A DNA stretch of 63,524 nt. It comes from Planctomycetaceae bacterium. Lineage in GTDB: Bacteria; Planctomycetota; Planctomycetia; Planctomycetales; Planctomycetaceae. The first letter of the stretch is position 1. Every line of letters begins with the position of its first letter. Positions 34,656-43,221 of this stretch are shown piece by piece. A program made the translations under genes and the position numbers. The DNA lies in assembly GCA_020850695.1 (NCBI GenBank), contig JADZEF010000263.1, positions 1 to 63,524 on the forward strand. Direction: 5' to 3'. Under the pieces are notes generated by a model. The model was not told where the DNA came from. It made no database searches and worked only from the letters and a program-made list of their open reading frames with translations.

Positions 34656-36572
34656 TCAGACGAGCCGCGAAAAGCGTCGGTTCGATTCGGGTAAGTCTAC
34701 ACCCATCGCGATGAAGTGTATCATTCCAATCGCGGCAGCAAGACCGATGCGGCCAGGATCGAGGGAGATGCCGGCGGCGGTTGTCGTCGAATCGACCCAT
34801 GTCATGGCGACGCCTATGACGATGCTTCCGATCGCGAACCATTGGTAGAGCCGCAGCCCACGCACGATCGGCGTCTGTGGCTCTCCTCGCAACGACTCTT
34901 CGATGAAACGCGCTAACCCTGACAACACGAGATAGAAGCCCGCGATCAGCGTCGGGATCGCCCCAACGCTCCATAGCCGGTGCAGGAACAGCCCGATGAC
35001 CACATTGCCTGCGATCGAATACAACGGCGTCGGATGAATGGGAACTTGCCCGAGACCCGCGATGGTCAGGACCCGCGATCGGGGGTGGTTGTACCGCAAT
35101 CCCACGCTGCCTCGCGTTGGAGCGCCGTGGCAGCAGCCCTGGACGAGACATCGGAGCCGTCCGATCGCCTGCACCCACGGAGCGGCGACCGCTGCCGCCC
35201 CCACAGTCAACCAGATGGGCTGCCCCAGGATCAGGCACAGCACCGCGACGACAGCTGCCCCCGCAATGCTGCCGAAGTAGCCGAATGGACGCAGCAGCGT
35301 CTTCGATCCGACGAAATACTGCCCCCAAAGAGCCGCGCCGATCAGCGACGACACCGCAAGCAACGCCAGCGACGCGACGTCGGCATTCCCTACAAGGGAC
35401 GACGCGACCAGCATTCCGACGGTGGCCGCCAGGCCCGCATAGATCCCATGGTTGATCACTCGCAGCGGGCCGATCCGCCATTCCTTCCACGAGTTTGCAA
35501 CCCGCTCGGCGAGGGCTAAAGCTTTCCGTTGCAGCACATCCCACCGACTCACGCCGAGAAACAGCACACCGCCGGCGAAGACGTCTGCCATCGAATGCAT
35601 GCCGGTTGTCACGCAGCTCACGCTGATCGCAACGGCAAAAATCCAGCCCGCCAATGCCCACCATCGGCCCCGGCGCGCGATCAGCCAGGCGGCCAGCAGC
35701 GACCAGAAGACATGGAAAGACGGAAAGGCGTTCCGTCCGCCAACACCGTCCGCAAGTTCCATTTCGATCCATCGGGAGAAAACGCTGCTGTCGCTGCCGT
35801 CGAAGCGGGGTGTCGCGACGAACGGGAGAACCACGAACAACAGCATTCCGACCATCGTCCCTGCGATCCCGGCCGTCGCAAACCGGCGCAGGCCGCGACA
35901 GCTCGTCGCGCACCACGGACTGATCACGACGAAAGGATAGGCCGCGGTGTAGACAAGCACCGTCCACGATTTGACCGGCCATTCTCGCTCCGATGCCAGG
36001 TAAGTCTCGACTGGCCCATGCACAGGCAAATGCCCGATGGATTCGTAAAGGATGAGCCAGGGAACGAACACCACAATTTCGACCGCGAGGACTTCGGCGA
36101 ACGACGGCGGGGACTCGGTTGCGGCGGGGAGTGAAAGAAGCGGTCTCCGCTCGGCCTCTCCGAGCCTCTGCCGCAAGTCTTCCTGCTCGTATCCCAGTAC
36201 GATGGCAGTGCAGCCGAAGATCGCCAGCGGGGTGATGATCCAGAACCCTGCCGACGATCCAACCAGGACGGCCACTCCGCATACCGCGACGCAGAAGCCG
36301 GTATAAATCGGATGTGCCAGCCAGCGGTAGACGCCGCAAGTCACCCGCCGTGGGGGAGGAAAGGCATTCATCGGAAGCCCACCGCCGTGCCGCCACAAGG
36401 CCAGCATTCCCGCACTCATCAGCGACAGTCCGGCCGCCGTCAGAACCACTCCGACGGAAACCGAGTGCACCTTCGGAAGTCGGGTGATCAAGTCGAGTCG
36501 CACCGCCCAGAACGCGAGGGCTAGAGGAATGAACACGCAGAAGAGCATTCCGTAGGCAATGCGACCGATCAC
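34656..36572 (-). CDS. three-domain membrane fusion: ICMT-like methyltransferase + PAP2 phosphatase + Lgt-like domain
   Basis: The product is 638 aa from GTG at 36572. Domain 1 (about 1-145) has the ICMT/PEMT motif 'CGVYRWLAHPIYTGF' and 'GYEQEDLRQRLGEA'. Domain 2 (about 160-345) is PAP2-like: 'RNAFPSFHVFWSLLAAW' with His287, then 'TTGMHSMADVFAGG' with His326 and Asp330. Domain 3 (about 370-625) matches the GCC-H/Y-G branch of prolipoprotein diacylglyceryl transferase: 'GRLRCLVQGCCHGAPT' (Arg472), 'PIHPTPLYSI' (His513) and 'LARFIEESLRG' (Arg555, Glu559). All three act on membrane lipids, so one protein may run successive steps of lipid or lipoprotein tailoring. The GTG start overlaps the TGA of the upstream gene by 4 bases (GTGA), which indicates translational coupling. 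Confidence 0.85.
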   Translation of the reverse strand: MIGRIAYGMLFCVFIPLALAFWAVRLDLITRLPKVHSVSVGVVLTAAGLSLMSAGMLALWRHGGGLPMNAFPPPRRVTCGVYRWLAHPIYTGFCVAVCGVAVLVGSSAGFWIITPLAIFGCTAIVLGYEQEDLRQRLGEAERRPLLSLPAATESPPSFAEVLAVEIVVFVPWLILYESIGHLPVHGPVETYLASEREWPVKSWTVLVYTAAYPFVVISPWCATSCRGLRRFATAGIAGTMVGMLLFVVLPFVATPRFDGSDSSVFSRWIEMELADGVGGRNAFPSFHVFWSLLAAWLIARRGRWWALAGWIFAVAISVSCVTTGMHSMADVFAGGVLFLGVSRWDVLQRKALALAERVANSWKEWRIGPLRVINHGIYAGLAATVGMLVASSLVGNADVASLALLAVSSLIGAALWGQYFVGSKTLLRPFGYFGSIAGAAVVAVLCLILGQPIWLTVGAAAVAAPWVQAIGRLRCLVQGCCHGAPTRGSVGLRYNHPRSRVLTIAGLGQVPIHPTPLYSIAGNVVIGLFLHRLWSVGAIPTLIAGFYLVLSGLARFIEESLRGEPQTPIVRGLRLYQWFAIGSIVIGVAMTWVDSTTTAAGISLDPGRIGLAAAIGMIHFIAMGVDLPESNRRFSRLV

Positions 36573-37444
36573 GGATTCACCATTCCCGAAAACATCACTC
36601 GCTCATGGATGGCCCAACCCGAGATCGTTCGACCGGGAAGGATTGCCGTGGCACGGCTGAGCCACTTCGTTTCCTGACTGGCGAGAAACGCGGCGGGGGG
36701 CAAACGGCCAACGCCCGGAATGCGAGATAGAACTGCTGGCCCCAAGGCACCGTCGCGCAAAGTGGACACCGGATGAAGTTCCATCCGTGCGTCTCCCGAT
36801 GGATCATCCCAAGCCAGTCCCGCGTCGTCGATTCGCAGGGCGGAGACCTCACGCCCTTCCTGAAAACACCACCGGCGCGAAGCGGATCCAATCCAGTCGA
36901 TCCACACCATCGATGACTCATCGCCCAGGTTGGCCCGGCCCCAACGCAACTCCCGCACCGGCAGCTTCCACGGCACGATCGACATCTCAAGACATTCTAC
37001 GTAACCCCGGCCAACACACTGCCCACATGCGAGTTCCACCGCCGCGGAACCTGCCGCCGCGTGCAAAGTCCAACGGATCTGACCCGCATCCGAGTTCAGC
37101 AACGTGCGATCAACGGGGGTGAATTCGGTGCTCCAAGAGCCATCCACAGCAAGCCCACCGTGTGACCAGCGGATACAGTCGCCCTCGCGACGGGGCGGAG
37201 GAACGGCGGAAAGCGACGTCTCCGTGACCGATTCGGCACCGGGTGCGCCGCGCGTGCGGCTCGAGAAGTGACCAGTAACCCCGAACCCGTCCAGGCGTGC
37301 CCAATACAGAATGAGGCAATGCCCGCTCTTGTCTATGACATCGAGATACCATTTGACGAACCGAATAGGATTTCTCCTGTCGCGGACGATTTGGACCGGC
37401 AACCAGATGAGAGGCGCGGAGAATCGTGCGTTATCACGCACCAT
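36569..37444 (-). CDS. lipocalin-like protein of the CrtC/AttH type
   Basis: The product is about 291 aa from ATG at 37444; a TTG seven codons upstream is an alternative. 'VKWYLDVIDKSGHCLILYWA' near the start and 'GRGYVECLEMSIVPWKLPV' then 'RELRWGRANLGDESSMVWID' match the layout of the hydroxyneurosporene synthase (CrtC), AttH and tocopherol-cyclase lipocalin group, whose members bind or hydrate isoprenoids. There is no signal peptide. It is the first gene of a two-gene unit with the ICMT-PAP2-Lgt fusion (4-base overlap), so its ligand is probably a lipid handled by that enzyme. The family call is by pattern only. Confidence 0.6.
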   Translation of the reverse strand: MVRDNARFSAPLIWLPVQIVRDRRNPIRFVKWYLDVIDKSGHCLILYWARLDGFGVTGHFSSRTRGAPGAESVTETSLSAVPPPRREGDCIRWSHGGLAVDGSWSTEFTPVDRTLLNSDAGQIRWTLHAAAGSAAVELACGQCVGRGYVECLEMSIVPWKLPVRELRWGRANLGDESSMVWIDWIGSASRRWCFQEGREVSALRIDDAGLAWDDPSGDARMELHPVSTLRDGALGPAVLSRIPGVGRLPPAAFLASQETKWLSRATAILPGRTISGWAIHERVMFSGMVNP

Positions 37445-37543
37445 TTCACCGGCAGAGTCCAACAAAGCTGGCAGTCACGCGAACAGAACACGAAGCTGGC
37501 TTTCCCTTCAGTTGACCTGGATTCTCTCTCTGACGACTCTCGA

Positions 37544-38902
37544 TCAGAACAGCGTCAGATACTGGTCGATCTCCCACGGCGTCACCTGCTTGTCGTACGA
37601 CTCCCATTCCTTCGTCTTGAGGGCGATGAACTCGGGGGCGATCGGGCCGAGCCCGGACTGCACGACCTGGTCGTTTTTCAGTTCGCCGATCGCTTCGTGC
37701 AGCGATTGCGGGAGCAGGCGGATGCCCCGTTCCTGGATCTCCTTCAACGATTTCTCATAGAGGTTGCCGAGGTTCGCCGGGCCGGGGTGGAGCTTGCGAA
37801 GGATGCCGTCGAGCCCTGCAGTGAGCTGGCAGGCGAGCGTGAGGTACGGATTCGTTCCGGCCGAGACGGTGCGGTCTTCGCAGTGGCCGGGGCCGGCGGT
37901 GCGGATCATCTGCGTGCGGTTGTTGTCGCCGTAGCTGGCGAACGCAGGGACCCACGTGAAGCCGGAGCGGGTGGACGTGAGGCCGGTGCCAAGCTGCAGC
38001 CGCTTGTAGCAGTTGACGGTCGGACTGGTGACGGCCGTGAGGGCGCGGGCGTGCTCGATGATGCCGCCGAGGTATTGATAGGCGACTTCCGAGAGGCCGA
38101 GTCCCTGCGGGTCGTTGTGATTCGTGAAGATGTTCATCCCGGTCGAGCGGTCGGCGATGTGGAAGTGGACGTGCAGCCCGCTGCCGGTCTGATCGATGAA
38201 CGGTTTCGGCATGTGCGTGGCGATGGCGCCATACTTCTTCGCCAGCTGGCCGGTCGTCATCTTGAAGAAGGTGATGCGGTCGGCCGTGGTGAGGGCGTCG
38301 GCATAATGGAAATTGACTTCGAACTGGCCGTTGGCGTCTTCGTGATCGGTCTGGTAGACCCCCCAGCCAAGCTTGTTGAGCGACGCCGTCAGTTCCTGCA
38401 GGAAGCCGATGGCCGGCGACATCGAGCGGAAGTCGTAGCACGGCTTCTTGAGCGAGTCGACGCCGTCCGGGTTCCACGGGCGGACGCGGCCCGATTCATC
38501 GCGCGTGACGAGGAAGAACTCGGGCTCCATGCCGACGTTGTAAACGTAGCCCGCATCGGCGGCCGCCTTCAGCACCCGCTTGAGGTTGAGCCGCGGGCAG
38601 AGGGGATACGGCTCGTCATCGACGAAGAGGTCGGCGGCGAAGCGGGCGGTGTTGGGAAGCCACGGGAGCGGCGTGTAGGTGTCGAGGTCGATGCGGGCCA
38701 TCAGGTCGTGCGAATGGGGGCCCTGCCCCATGCCCCACAGGGCTCCGCCGGCGAAGCCCGCCCCGCAATCGATGACGTCGTCGAACGACGAGACGGGGAC
38801 CATCTTGGCTTTTGCGGAGCCGTAGATGTCGACGAACTGCACGACGAGGAATTCAATCCCGTCGTCGGCCATACGGGCGCGGAGCTCTTGGCGGTCGGTC
38901 AC
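37544..38902 (-). CDS. glnT: type III glutamine synthetase (GlnT family)
   Basis: The product is 452 aa from GTG at 38902. It has 'GMEPEFFLVTRDE' (metal Glu), 'HEDANGQFEVNFHYADALTT', 'HMPKPFIDQTGSGLHVHFH' (metal Glu replaced by Gly-Ser-Gly context, His present), 'NCYKRLQLGTGLTS' and 'NNRTQMIRTAGPGHCEDRTV'. This is the GlnT-like type III group, which includes ammonium-assimilating enzymes and gamma-glutamylmethylamide synthetases. Which substrate is used cannot be told by eye. The gene is divergent from the AI-2E permease gene and not linked to ntr regulators. Confidence 0.9.
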   Translation of the reverse strand: MTDRQELRARMADDGIEFLVVQFVDIYGSAKAKMVPVSSFDDVIDCGAGFAGGALWGMGQGPHSHDLMARIDLDTYTPLPWLPNTARFAADLFVDDEPYPLCPRLNLKRVLKAAADAGYVYNVGMEPEFFLVTRDESGRVRPWNPDGVDSLKKPCYDFRSMSPAIGFLQELTASLNKLGWGVYQTDHEDANGQFEVNFHYADALTTADRITFFKMTTGQLAKKYGAIATHMPKPFIDQTGSGLHVHFHIADRSTGMNIFTNHNDPQGLGLSEVAYQYLGGIIEHARALTAVTSPTVNCYKRLQLGTGLTSTRSGFTWVPAFASYGDNNRTQMIRTAGPGHCEDRTVSAGTNPYLTLACQLTAGLDGILRKLHPGPANLGNLYEKSLKEIQERGIRLLPQSLHEAIGELKNDQVVQSGLGPIAPEFIALKTKEWESYDKQVTPWEIDQYLTLF

Positions 38903-39286
38903 AGAGCGACTTTCGATCGAGGGGCGCGGGGACTATGATCGGGCCGTCGTTCGACGTGTCCCGAGTGATGGAAATCGCGACGTCCGGGGCGAGAGAAGAG
39001 CGAGCGCGTGGCCCCGGCCCCGAGCGGCTCGGGGCGGGTGCGATTATCAGGAGACGCGGCGCTCAAAGTAAAGCCAGTGTGGCACGAGACTCCGTCTCGT
39101 GAATCGATGCGGCGAGCCGGGAGAATCCGCCAGACTCGGTGACTTTCATGAACCGTTTTGCCGAACCGGAGTATCAAGCAAACGACGCTCAGGAGAGCAC
39201 CGCGGGGCTGAGTCGCGATGCGGGTTGTTGAACAGAACTGACAGGCTGGAAGCCTATCCCACGAGAAGTGTCCGGGAGCCGACTGC
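38903..39286. repeat. divergent gap with two small hairpins (39083-39101, 39243-39255)
   Basis: CACGAGAC-TCC-GTCTCGTG at 39083-39101 is a perfect 8-bp stem with a TCC loop. The identical 19-base hairpin recurs at 63211-63229. AGGCT-GGA-AGCCT at 39243-39255 has the mirror GGA loop. Both glnT and the permease gene must have their promoters in this 384-base stretch. No coding signal is seen. Confidence 0.75.
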
Positions 39287-40588
39287 GTGTCGCCGACTCA
39301 ATCGCCCACCGCCCCCCCGGCCTCGACGGCCGATTCCACCGAAGTCGTCCTTGTCGGTGTCACGCCCCCGCACACCGCTCCGCCCGAACCGACGGTAGCT
39401 CCCCGCGTCTCGATCGCGCGGATCGTCTCGCTTTCCGTCCTGGTGACGCTCATCGTCGTGCTGGGCCTCACCTTCTTTCAGGTCGTCGCCCCGTTCTTCT
39501 TGCCGCTGTTCATCGCGGCCATGACCGCCCTGCTCTGCCAGCCGATCTTCCATTGGTTTCTGAAAAAGACCAACAACCGCATCGGAGTCTCGGCCGGCCT
39601 CACGACGTTCGCGGCCCTCGTGATCATCACGATTCCCCTGGTGCTGGGGACGCTGATCGGAGTGTTCGAGTTGTACCGCGTGGCGGTGAAGGTGCAGACG
39701 GGCGCCGACTGGCCCGCGGCGGCGGCGCGGCTTCAGGAACGAGTCGTCGAATCGAACGCCTACCGTCGCCTGCAGGAAGTCTTTCCCGACCTGCCCGATT
39801 CGGAGGCGATGCGGGTGAACGTCGGGCGCATGGCGGGGAGGCTGGCCGAGCGAACGCTGGGCTATGCGGGAGCCGCGCTCGACCGCACGCTCGATTTCGT
39901 CTCGGGCGCGCTGGCGCTCATCATCGCCATCCTGACCTTCATCCTTGCCCTGTATTACTTCCTGGCCGACGGGCCGGCCCTGATCCAGTCGGCCGAGCAG
40001 CTCATCCCGGTCCAGGTCGATTATCAGAGGCACCTGCGCAAGAAATTCGACCAGGTGGTGCGGGCGGTGGTGCTGTCGACGTTCCTGGCCGCGATCGTTC
40101 AGGGAGTGCTGACCGCCTCGATGCTGTGGGTCGCCGGGTTTCACCGCTTCTTCATGCTGGCCGTGATGTCGACACTATCCGCCATGATCCCGCTGGCGGG
40201 AACGTGGCTCATCTGGGCTCCGTGTGCGGGGTGGCTGGCGTGGAACGGCGACTGGTTCACGGCCGGCGCGGTGGCCGCCTTCGGCATCGTGGTGATCGGG
40301 CTCGTGGATAACGCGATTCGCACGTGGGTCCTCAACAGCGACGCGCGGCTGCATCCGCTCCTGGCCTTCATCAGCGTGCTGGGGGGCTTGCAGATGATGG
40401 GATTGTGGGGCATGTTCGTCGGCCCTATCGTCGCGACCTGTCTGCACGCCCTCGCACAGATCTTCAACTTCGAGTTGAAGGAGTTCTCGCGCGACACGTT
40501 CGGCCGGAGAGCCTTCAGCGAGTCCGCGTTGAATGGCGAGGCCGAGATCGCCGTCACGCCGGCGACTGTCGCGCCGAACACCAAATAG
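39287..40588 (+). CDS. AI-2E transporter family permease
   Basis: The product is 433 aa from GTG at 39287, with GGGAG 9 bases upstream. After a Pro/Thr-rich cytoplasmic tail (1-40) come about eight membrane segments, with the family's soluble loop between 'FELYRVAVKVQTGADW' and 'LIIAILTFILALYYFL'. The C-terminal 'GLVDNAIRTWVLNSDARLHP' then 'LLAFISVLGGLQMMGLWGMF' and 'VGPIVATCLHAL' are the PF01594 signature. Family members export varied small molecules or act as Na+/H+ antiporters; export of autoinducer-2 is only one case. It is followed by the HEAT-repeat gene on the same strand after a 357-base gap. Confidence 0.9.
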   Translation: MSPTQSPTAPPASTADSTEVVLVGVTPPHTAPPEPTVAPRVSIARIVSLSVLVTLIVVLGLTFFQVVAPFFLPLFIAAMTALLCQPIFHWFLKKTNNRIGVSAGLTTFAALVIITIPLVLGTLIGVFELYRVAVKVQTGADWPAAAARLQERVVESNAYRRLQEVFPDLPDSEAMRVNVGRMAGRLAERTLGYAGAALDRTLDFVSGALALIIAILTFILALYYFLADGPALIQSAEQLIPVQVDYQRHLRKKFDQVVRAVVLSTFLAAIVQGVLTASMLWVAGFHRFFMLAVMSTLSAMIPLAGTWLIWAPCAGWLAWNGDWFTAGAVAAFGIVVIGLVDNAIRTWVLNSDARLHPLLAFISVLGGLQMMGLWGMFVGPIVATCLHALAQIFNFELKEFSRDTFGRRAFSESALNGEAEIAVTPATVAPNTK

Positions 40589-40945
40589 ATTCGCCAGGGA
40601 CGACCGAATCGATGTGTCCCGAGTGTTCCACTCTATCGCTTCCCGTCGGCTGATTCCCGGCAGGAACGGCAACGGATGGCTGAGGGCGAGGCTTTGCGCG
40701 CCAAGGACGTCCGTTTTTGCGTCCAGCGCCGCTCCACTCCTGCCGATTCTGTCGGTTGCACACAAAACGCGCGACGGAGTGAAGCGGAAGCGCCTGGCGA
40801 TGCGATACCACAATCAGGCGTGTGGACAGGTGACGGTGGGGCCATCGTCCGCGCGAGTCCCCTTCATCCGTACGTCGTCGCGAGCCGACCGGTCCGTCCC
40901 CAGCCCTTCGCGTGCTGTAGATCGCCCGTCCCAGGAATGCCGCGC
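40589..40945. other. gene-free stretch upstream of the HEAT-repeat gene
   Basis: An imperfect inverted repeat is visible around 40725-40797 (CAGCGCCGCTCCACTCC against GGAGTGAAGCGGAAGCGCC) with a small inner hairpin CCGATTCTGTCGG. A frame runs in from 40676, but it lacks a ribosome site and the first 90 codons look non-coding. A promoter or leader structure for the HEAT gene is possible. Confidence 0.4.
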
Positions 40946-42559
40946 ATGGCCGACCCCTTGGCGATCACATTCGGCTTGCTCGCCTCCTCGGGCGACCCGC
41001 AATCCGTCGACCTGCTCATCGCGGCGCTCGACTCGGAAGATCCTGTCATCCGCCGCCACGCCACCTCGGCGATGTCGCGCCGCGGGTCGGGACGAGGGCT
41101 CATCGAAGTCATCCGCCGGCTGCAGATCCTCGATATCGAATCGCGGAACGAACTGACCGAGCACGCCAGCAAGCTGAGCGCCAGCCTGAAGCAATGCCTG
41201 CTGCACGGCGACGCCCAGCTGCGGCTCAACGCGCTGGAACTGACGCTTGCCAGCCAGGACTTCGACCAGATCGAGTCTTTGGTGACGCTGCTGCGCGATC
41301 GCGGCTGCGCCCAGCACGAGCAGGTCGCGCAGACGATCAACGCGCTGACCGACCTGCTGTTCGACCACATCCACCTTCAACCCTCCGCTCCCCCGCCCGG
41401 CGGACGCTACCTGCGGAACGCTCCCCAGGTCCGCTCCCGATACCTCAATGCCCTTGATGTCGGCGTTACCACGTACGCCAAGCTGGCCCTCCCAGAACCG
41501 TTGGTGCACGGCATCCTCGTGCTGGCCGAGCCCGAGCATCTGGCGGCCAAACGGTTGATGGCCAACCCCAGCCCCGAGTGCCGTGAACTGGCCCGGCGGC
41601 TGCTGATGACCGACACCCACCCCGGCGTGATGCGGCTGATCCTGGAATCGCTCTCGCGGAACTATCCGCTTCCTTCCACGCTCGACGCCATCGCGCGGCG
41701 CCGCGATGTCGAGTTCGTCACGACGCTGCTTCGATGGATACCCGAGCGGCCGACCGTCTTTCAGCAGAAGAACCTGAGAAACGTCACGAATCTCGTCTGG
41801 CTCGATGACAGCGGGAAGCTGCTTGAGCAGATTCCTCCCGGCCTGCAGCCGGCGCTCGTCACGTTTCTCAGCGCGACGGGCGTCTCGGGACCGCGCAAGA
41901 TCGGCGTACAGGAATGGCTGGTGCGGCACGGAACGCCCGAAGGGCGCGGCGCCGCATCCGGCGTGCTGGACTTTCTCGATGACGCCTCCGTCCAGGGAAT
42001 TCTCGAGGAAGGGCTCGAATCCCAGGACGCCGACGTGCAGGCCTGGGCGACCTCTCAGATCCGCCCGCACGCCGTCCCCAACGCCATGGCCATGCTCGTC
42101 GAACGGCTCGACAGCCCCCTCGCCGCCGTTCGCGAAGCCGCCCAGCAGGAACTCAGCGACTTCAGCCTCGAACGACTCCTCGATCTCTTCGAGCATCTCG
42201 ACCACGAAGCGTGCCGCCGGGCGGGCGTCCTGCTCCGCAAGATCGACCCGCACTGCACGCGCAAGCTCGATCGCGAGTTGTCCCATGCGGTGCGGCGGCG
42301 ACGGATTCGCGCCGCTCGGGCGACCCACGCCTTCGGCATGGCGAGCGAGGTGGCCCCCGCCCTGCTGATCATGCTCGACGACGACGACCCGCTGGTCCGC
42401 CGGACGGCGATCGAAGTCCTGGCCGATGTTCCGATGGTCGAAATCCAGGAGGTTCTCGTCGACCGCCTCAACGACGACAGCCCGCGCGTGCGGGACGCGG
42501 CCCGGAAGTCTCTGGAGCAATGGAACGAAGCGTACGGGGGCACACTGACGGCGAAGTAG
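40946..42559 (+). CDS. HEAT-repeat protein of unknown function (537 aa)
   Basis: I place the start at ATG 40946, with AGGA 9 bases upstream; the in-frame ATG at 40937 is a close alternative. The protein is made of helical pairs such as 'SVDLLIAALDSEDPVIRRHA', 'CLLHGDAQLRLNALELTL', 'ERLDSPLAAVREAAQQELSD' and 'LLIMLDDDDPLVRRTAIEVL', so it is an alpha-solenoid binding scaffold. There is no signal peptide or enzyme motif. The middle part (about 180-330) has less regular repeats. The next gene, a small membrane protein, starts 146 bases downstream and may be co-transcribed. Confidence 0.8.
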   Translation: MADPLAITFGLLASSGDPQSVDLLIAALDSEDPVIRRHATSAMSRRGSGRGLIEVIRRLQILDIESRNELTEHASKLSASLKQCLLHGDAQLRLNALELTLASQDFDQIESLVTLLRDRGCAQHEQVAQTINALTDLLFDHIHLQPSAPPPGGRYLRNAPQVRSRYLNALDVGVTTYAKLALPEPLVHGILVLAEPEHLAAKRLMANPSPECRELARRLLMTDTHPGVMRLILESLSRNYPLPSTLDAIARRRDVEFVTTLLRWIPERPTVFQQKNLRNVTNLVWLDDSGKLLEQIPPGLQPALVTFLSATGVSGPRKIGVQEWLVRHGTPEGRGAASGVLDFLDDASVQGILEEGLESQDADVQAWATSQIRPHAVPNAMAMLVERLDSPLAAVREAAQQELSDFSLERLLDLFEHLDHEACRRAGVLLRKIDPHCTRKLDRELSHAVRRRRIRAARATHAFGMASEVAPALLIMLDDDDPLVRRTAIEVLADVPMVEIQEVLVDRLNDDSPRVRDAARKSLEQWNEAYGGTLTAK

Positions 42560-42705
42560 GTGAACGGGACGGAACTCCACGCATCCAAGTCGCGATGCCG
42601 TCGCGTCGTCCGACGTCGGTAATCGTCTTGTGCTCCGCGAAAGGCGACCACGGCAGAACATCCAACGGACATTCGTCCCGACGCGGGCCATGCGGAGAGA
42701 CAGCG

Positions 42706-43110
42706 ATGCACTGGCAACACATGAAACTCGTATCACTCGAACCGCTGTTCCTGCTGGCCGCCCGGTCGGGATCGACCGGCAGCTTCAGCGCGTCGTGGGT
42801 CGTCGGGACGGCGGTCGCGGTCAGCATCGTGTGGCTCGTCATCTTCTATGGCGACCGCATCCGCGCCGTGATCCACGCGCAGACGAATCCGGTCGAAAAC
42901 GTGTTTGACCGCCTGTGCGAAGCCCATCAGCTCGACCGGTCCGAGAAGGAATTCCTGACTCGCCTCGCCGAGAGCGAGCGACTGACGAAACCTGCGCTGG
43001 TGTTCGTCGACCCCGCCCCCCTGCGCCGGTCTGTCGACGGCGGGGGCGCCGCGTCGCCCGCCGCGTCATCACTGCTGAAGAAGCTGTTCGAGGCGACCCC
43101 GACGGCCTAG
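42706..43110 (+). CDS. small single-pass membrane protein of unknown function (134 aa)
   Basis: ATG at 42706 has a good GGAGAG ribosome site 6 bases upstream. One strong membrane segment is seen at about residues 27-47 ('SASWVVGTAVAVSIVWLVIF'). A charged cytoplasmic part follows with 'NVFDRLCEAHQLDRSEKEFL' then 'TRLAESERLTKPALVFVDP', which resembles the helical part of PilZ-adjacent or flagellar-type membrane proteins but is not a firm match. No named family is recognised. A longer upstream frame overlaps the HEAT gene and is rejected. Confidence 0.7.
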   Translation: MHWQHMKLVSLEPLFLLAARSGSTGSFSASWVVGTAVAVSIVWLVIFYGDRIRAVIHAQTNPVENVFDRLCEAHQLDRSEKEFLTRLAESERLTKPALVFVDPAPLRRSVDGGGAASPAASSLLKKLFEATPTA

Positions 43111-43221
43111 ACACGGCCGCCTGCCAAGTCGGATCCATTTCTGTCGCAATCCGACTATCATCTCGGCGATCTCCTTCCCCCTCGCGCCAAACCCGAGGAA
43201 GGGCATCCCTGAGGTGGCAGC

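Noticed and set aside
34459..36396. 645-codon frame overlapping the ICMT-PAP2-Lgt gene in another phase
   Set aside because: It is Arg-rich with no membrane segments or motifs, whereas the chosen frame contains three recognisable domains.
39081..39101. TGGCACGA considered as a sigma-54 promoter -24 element
   Set aside because: There is no TTGC-type -12 element at the right distance, and the bases belong to a perfect hairpin repeated at 63211 after TGACACGA rather than TGGCACGA.
40814..42736. 640-codon open frame opposite the HEAT-repeat gene
   Set aside because: The plus strand gives regular HEAT repeats. The antisense frame gives only composition-driven sequence.
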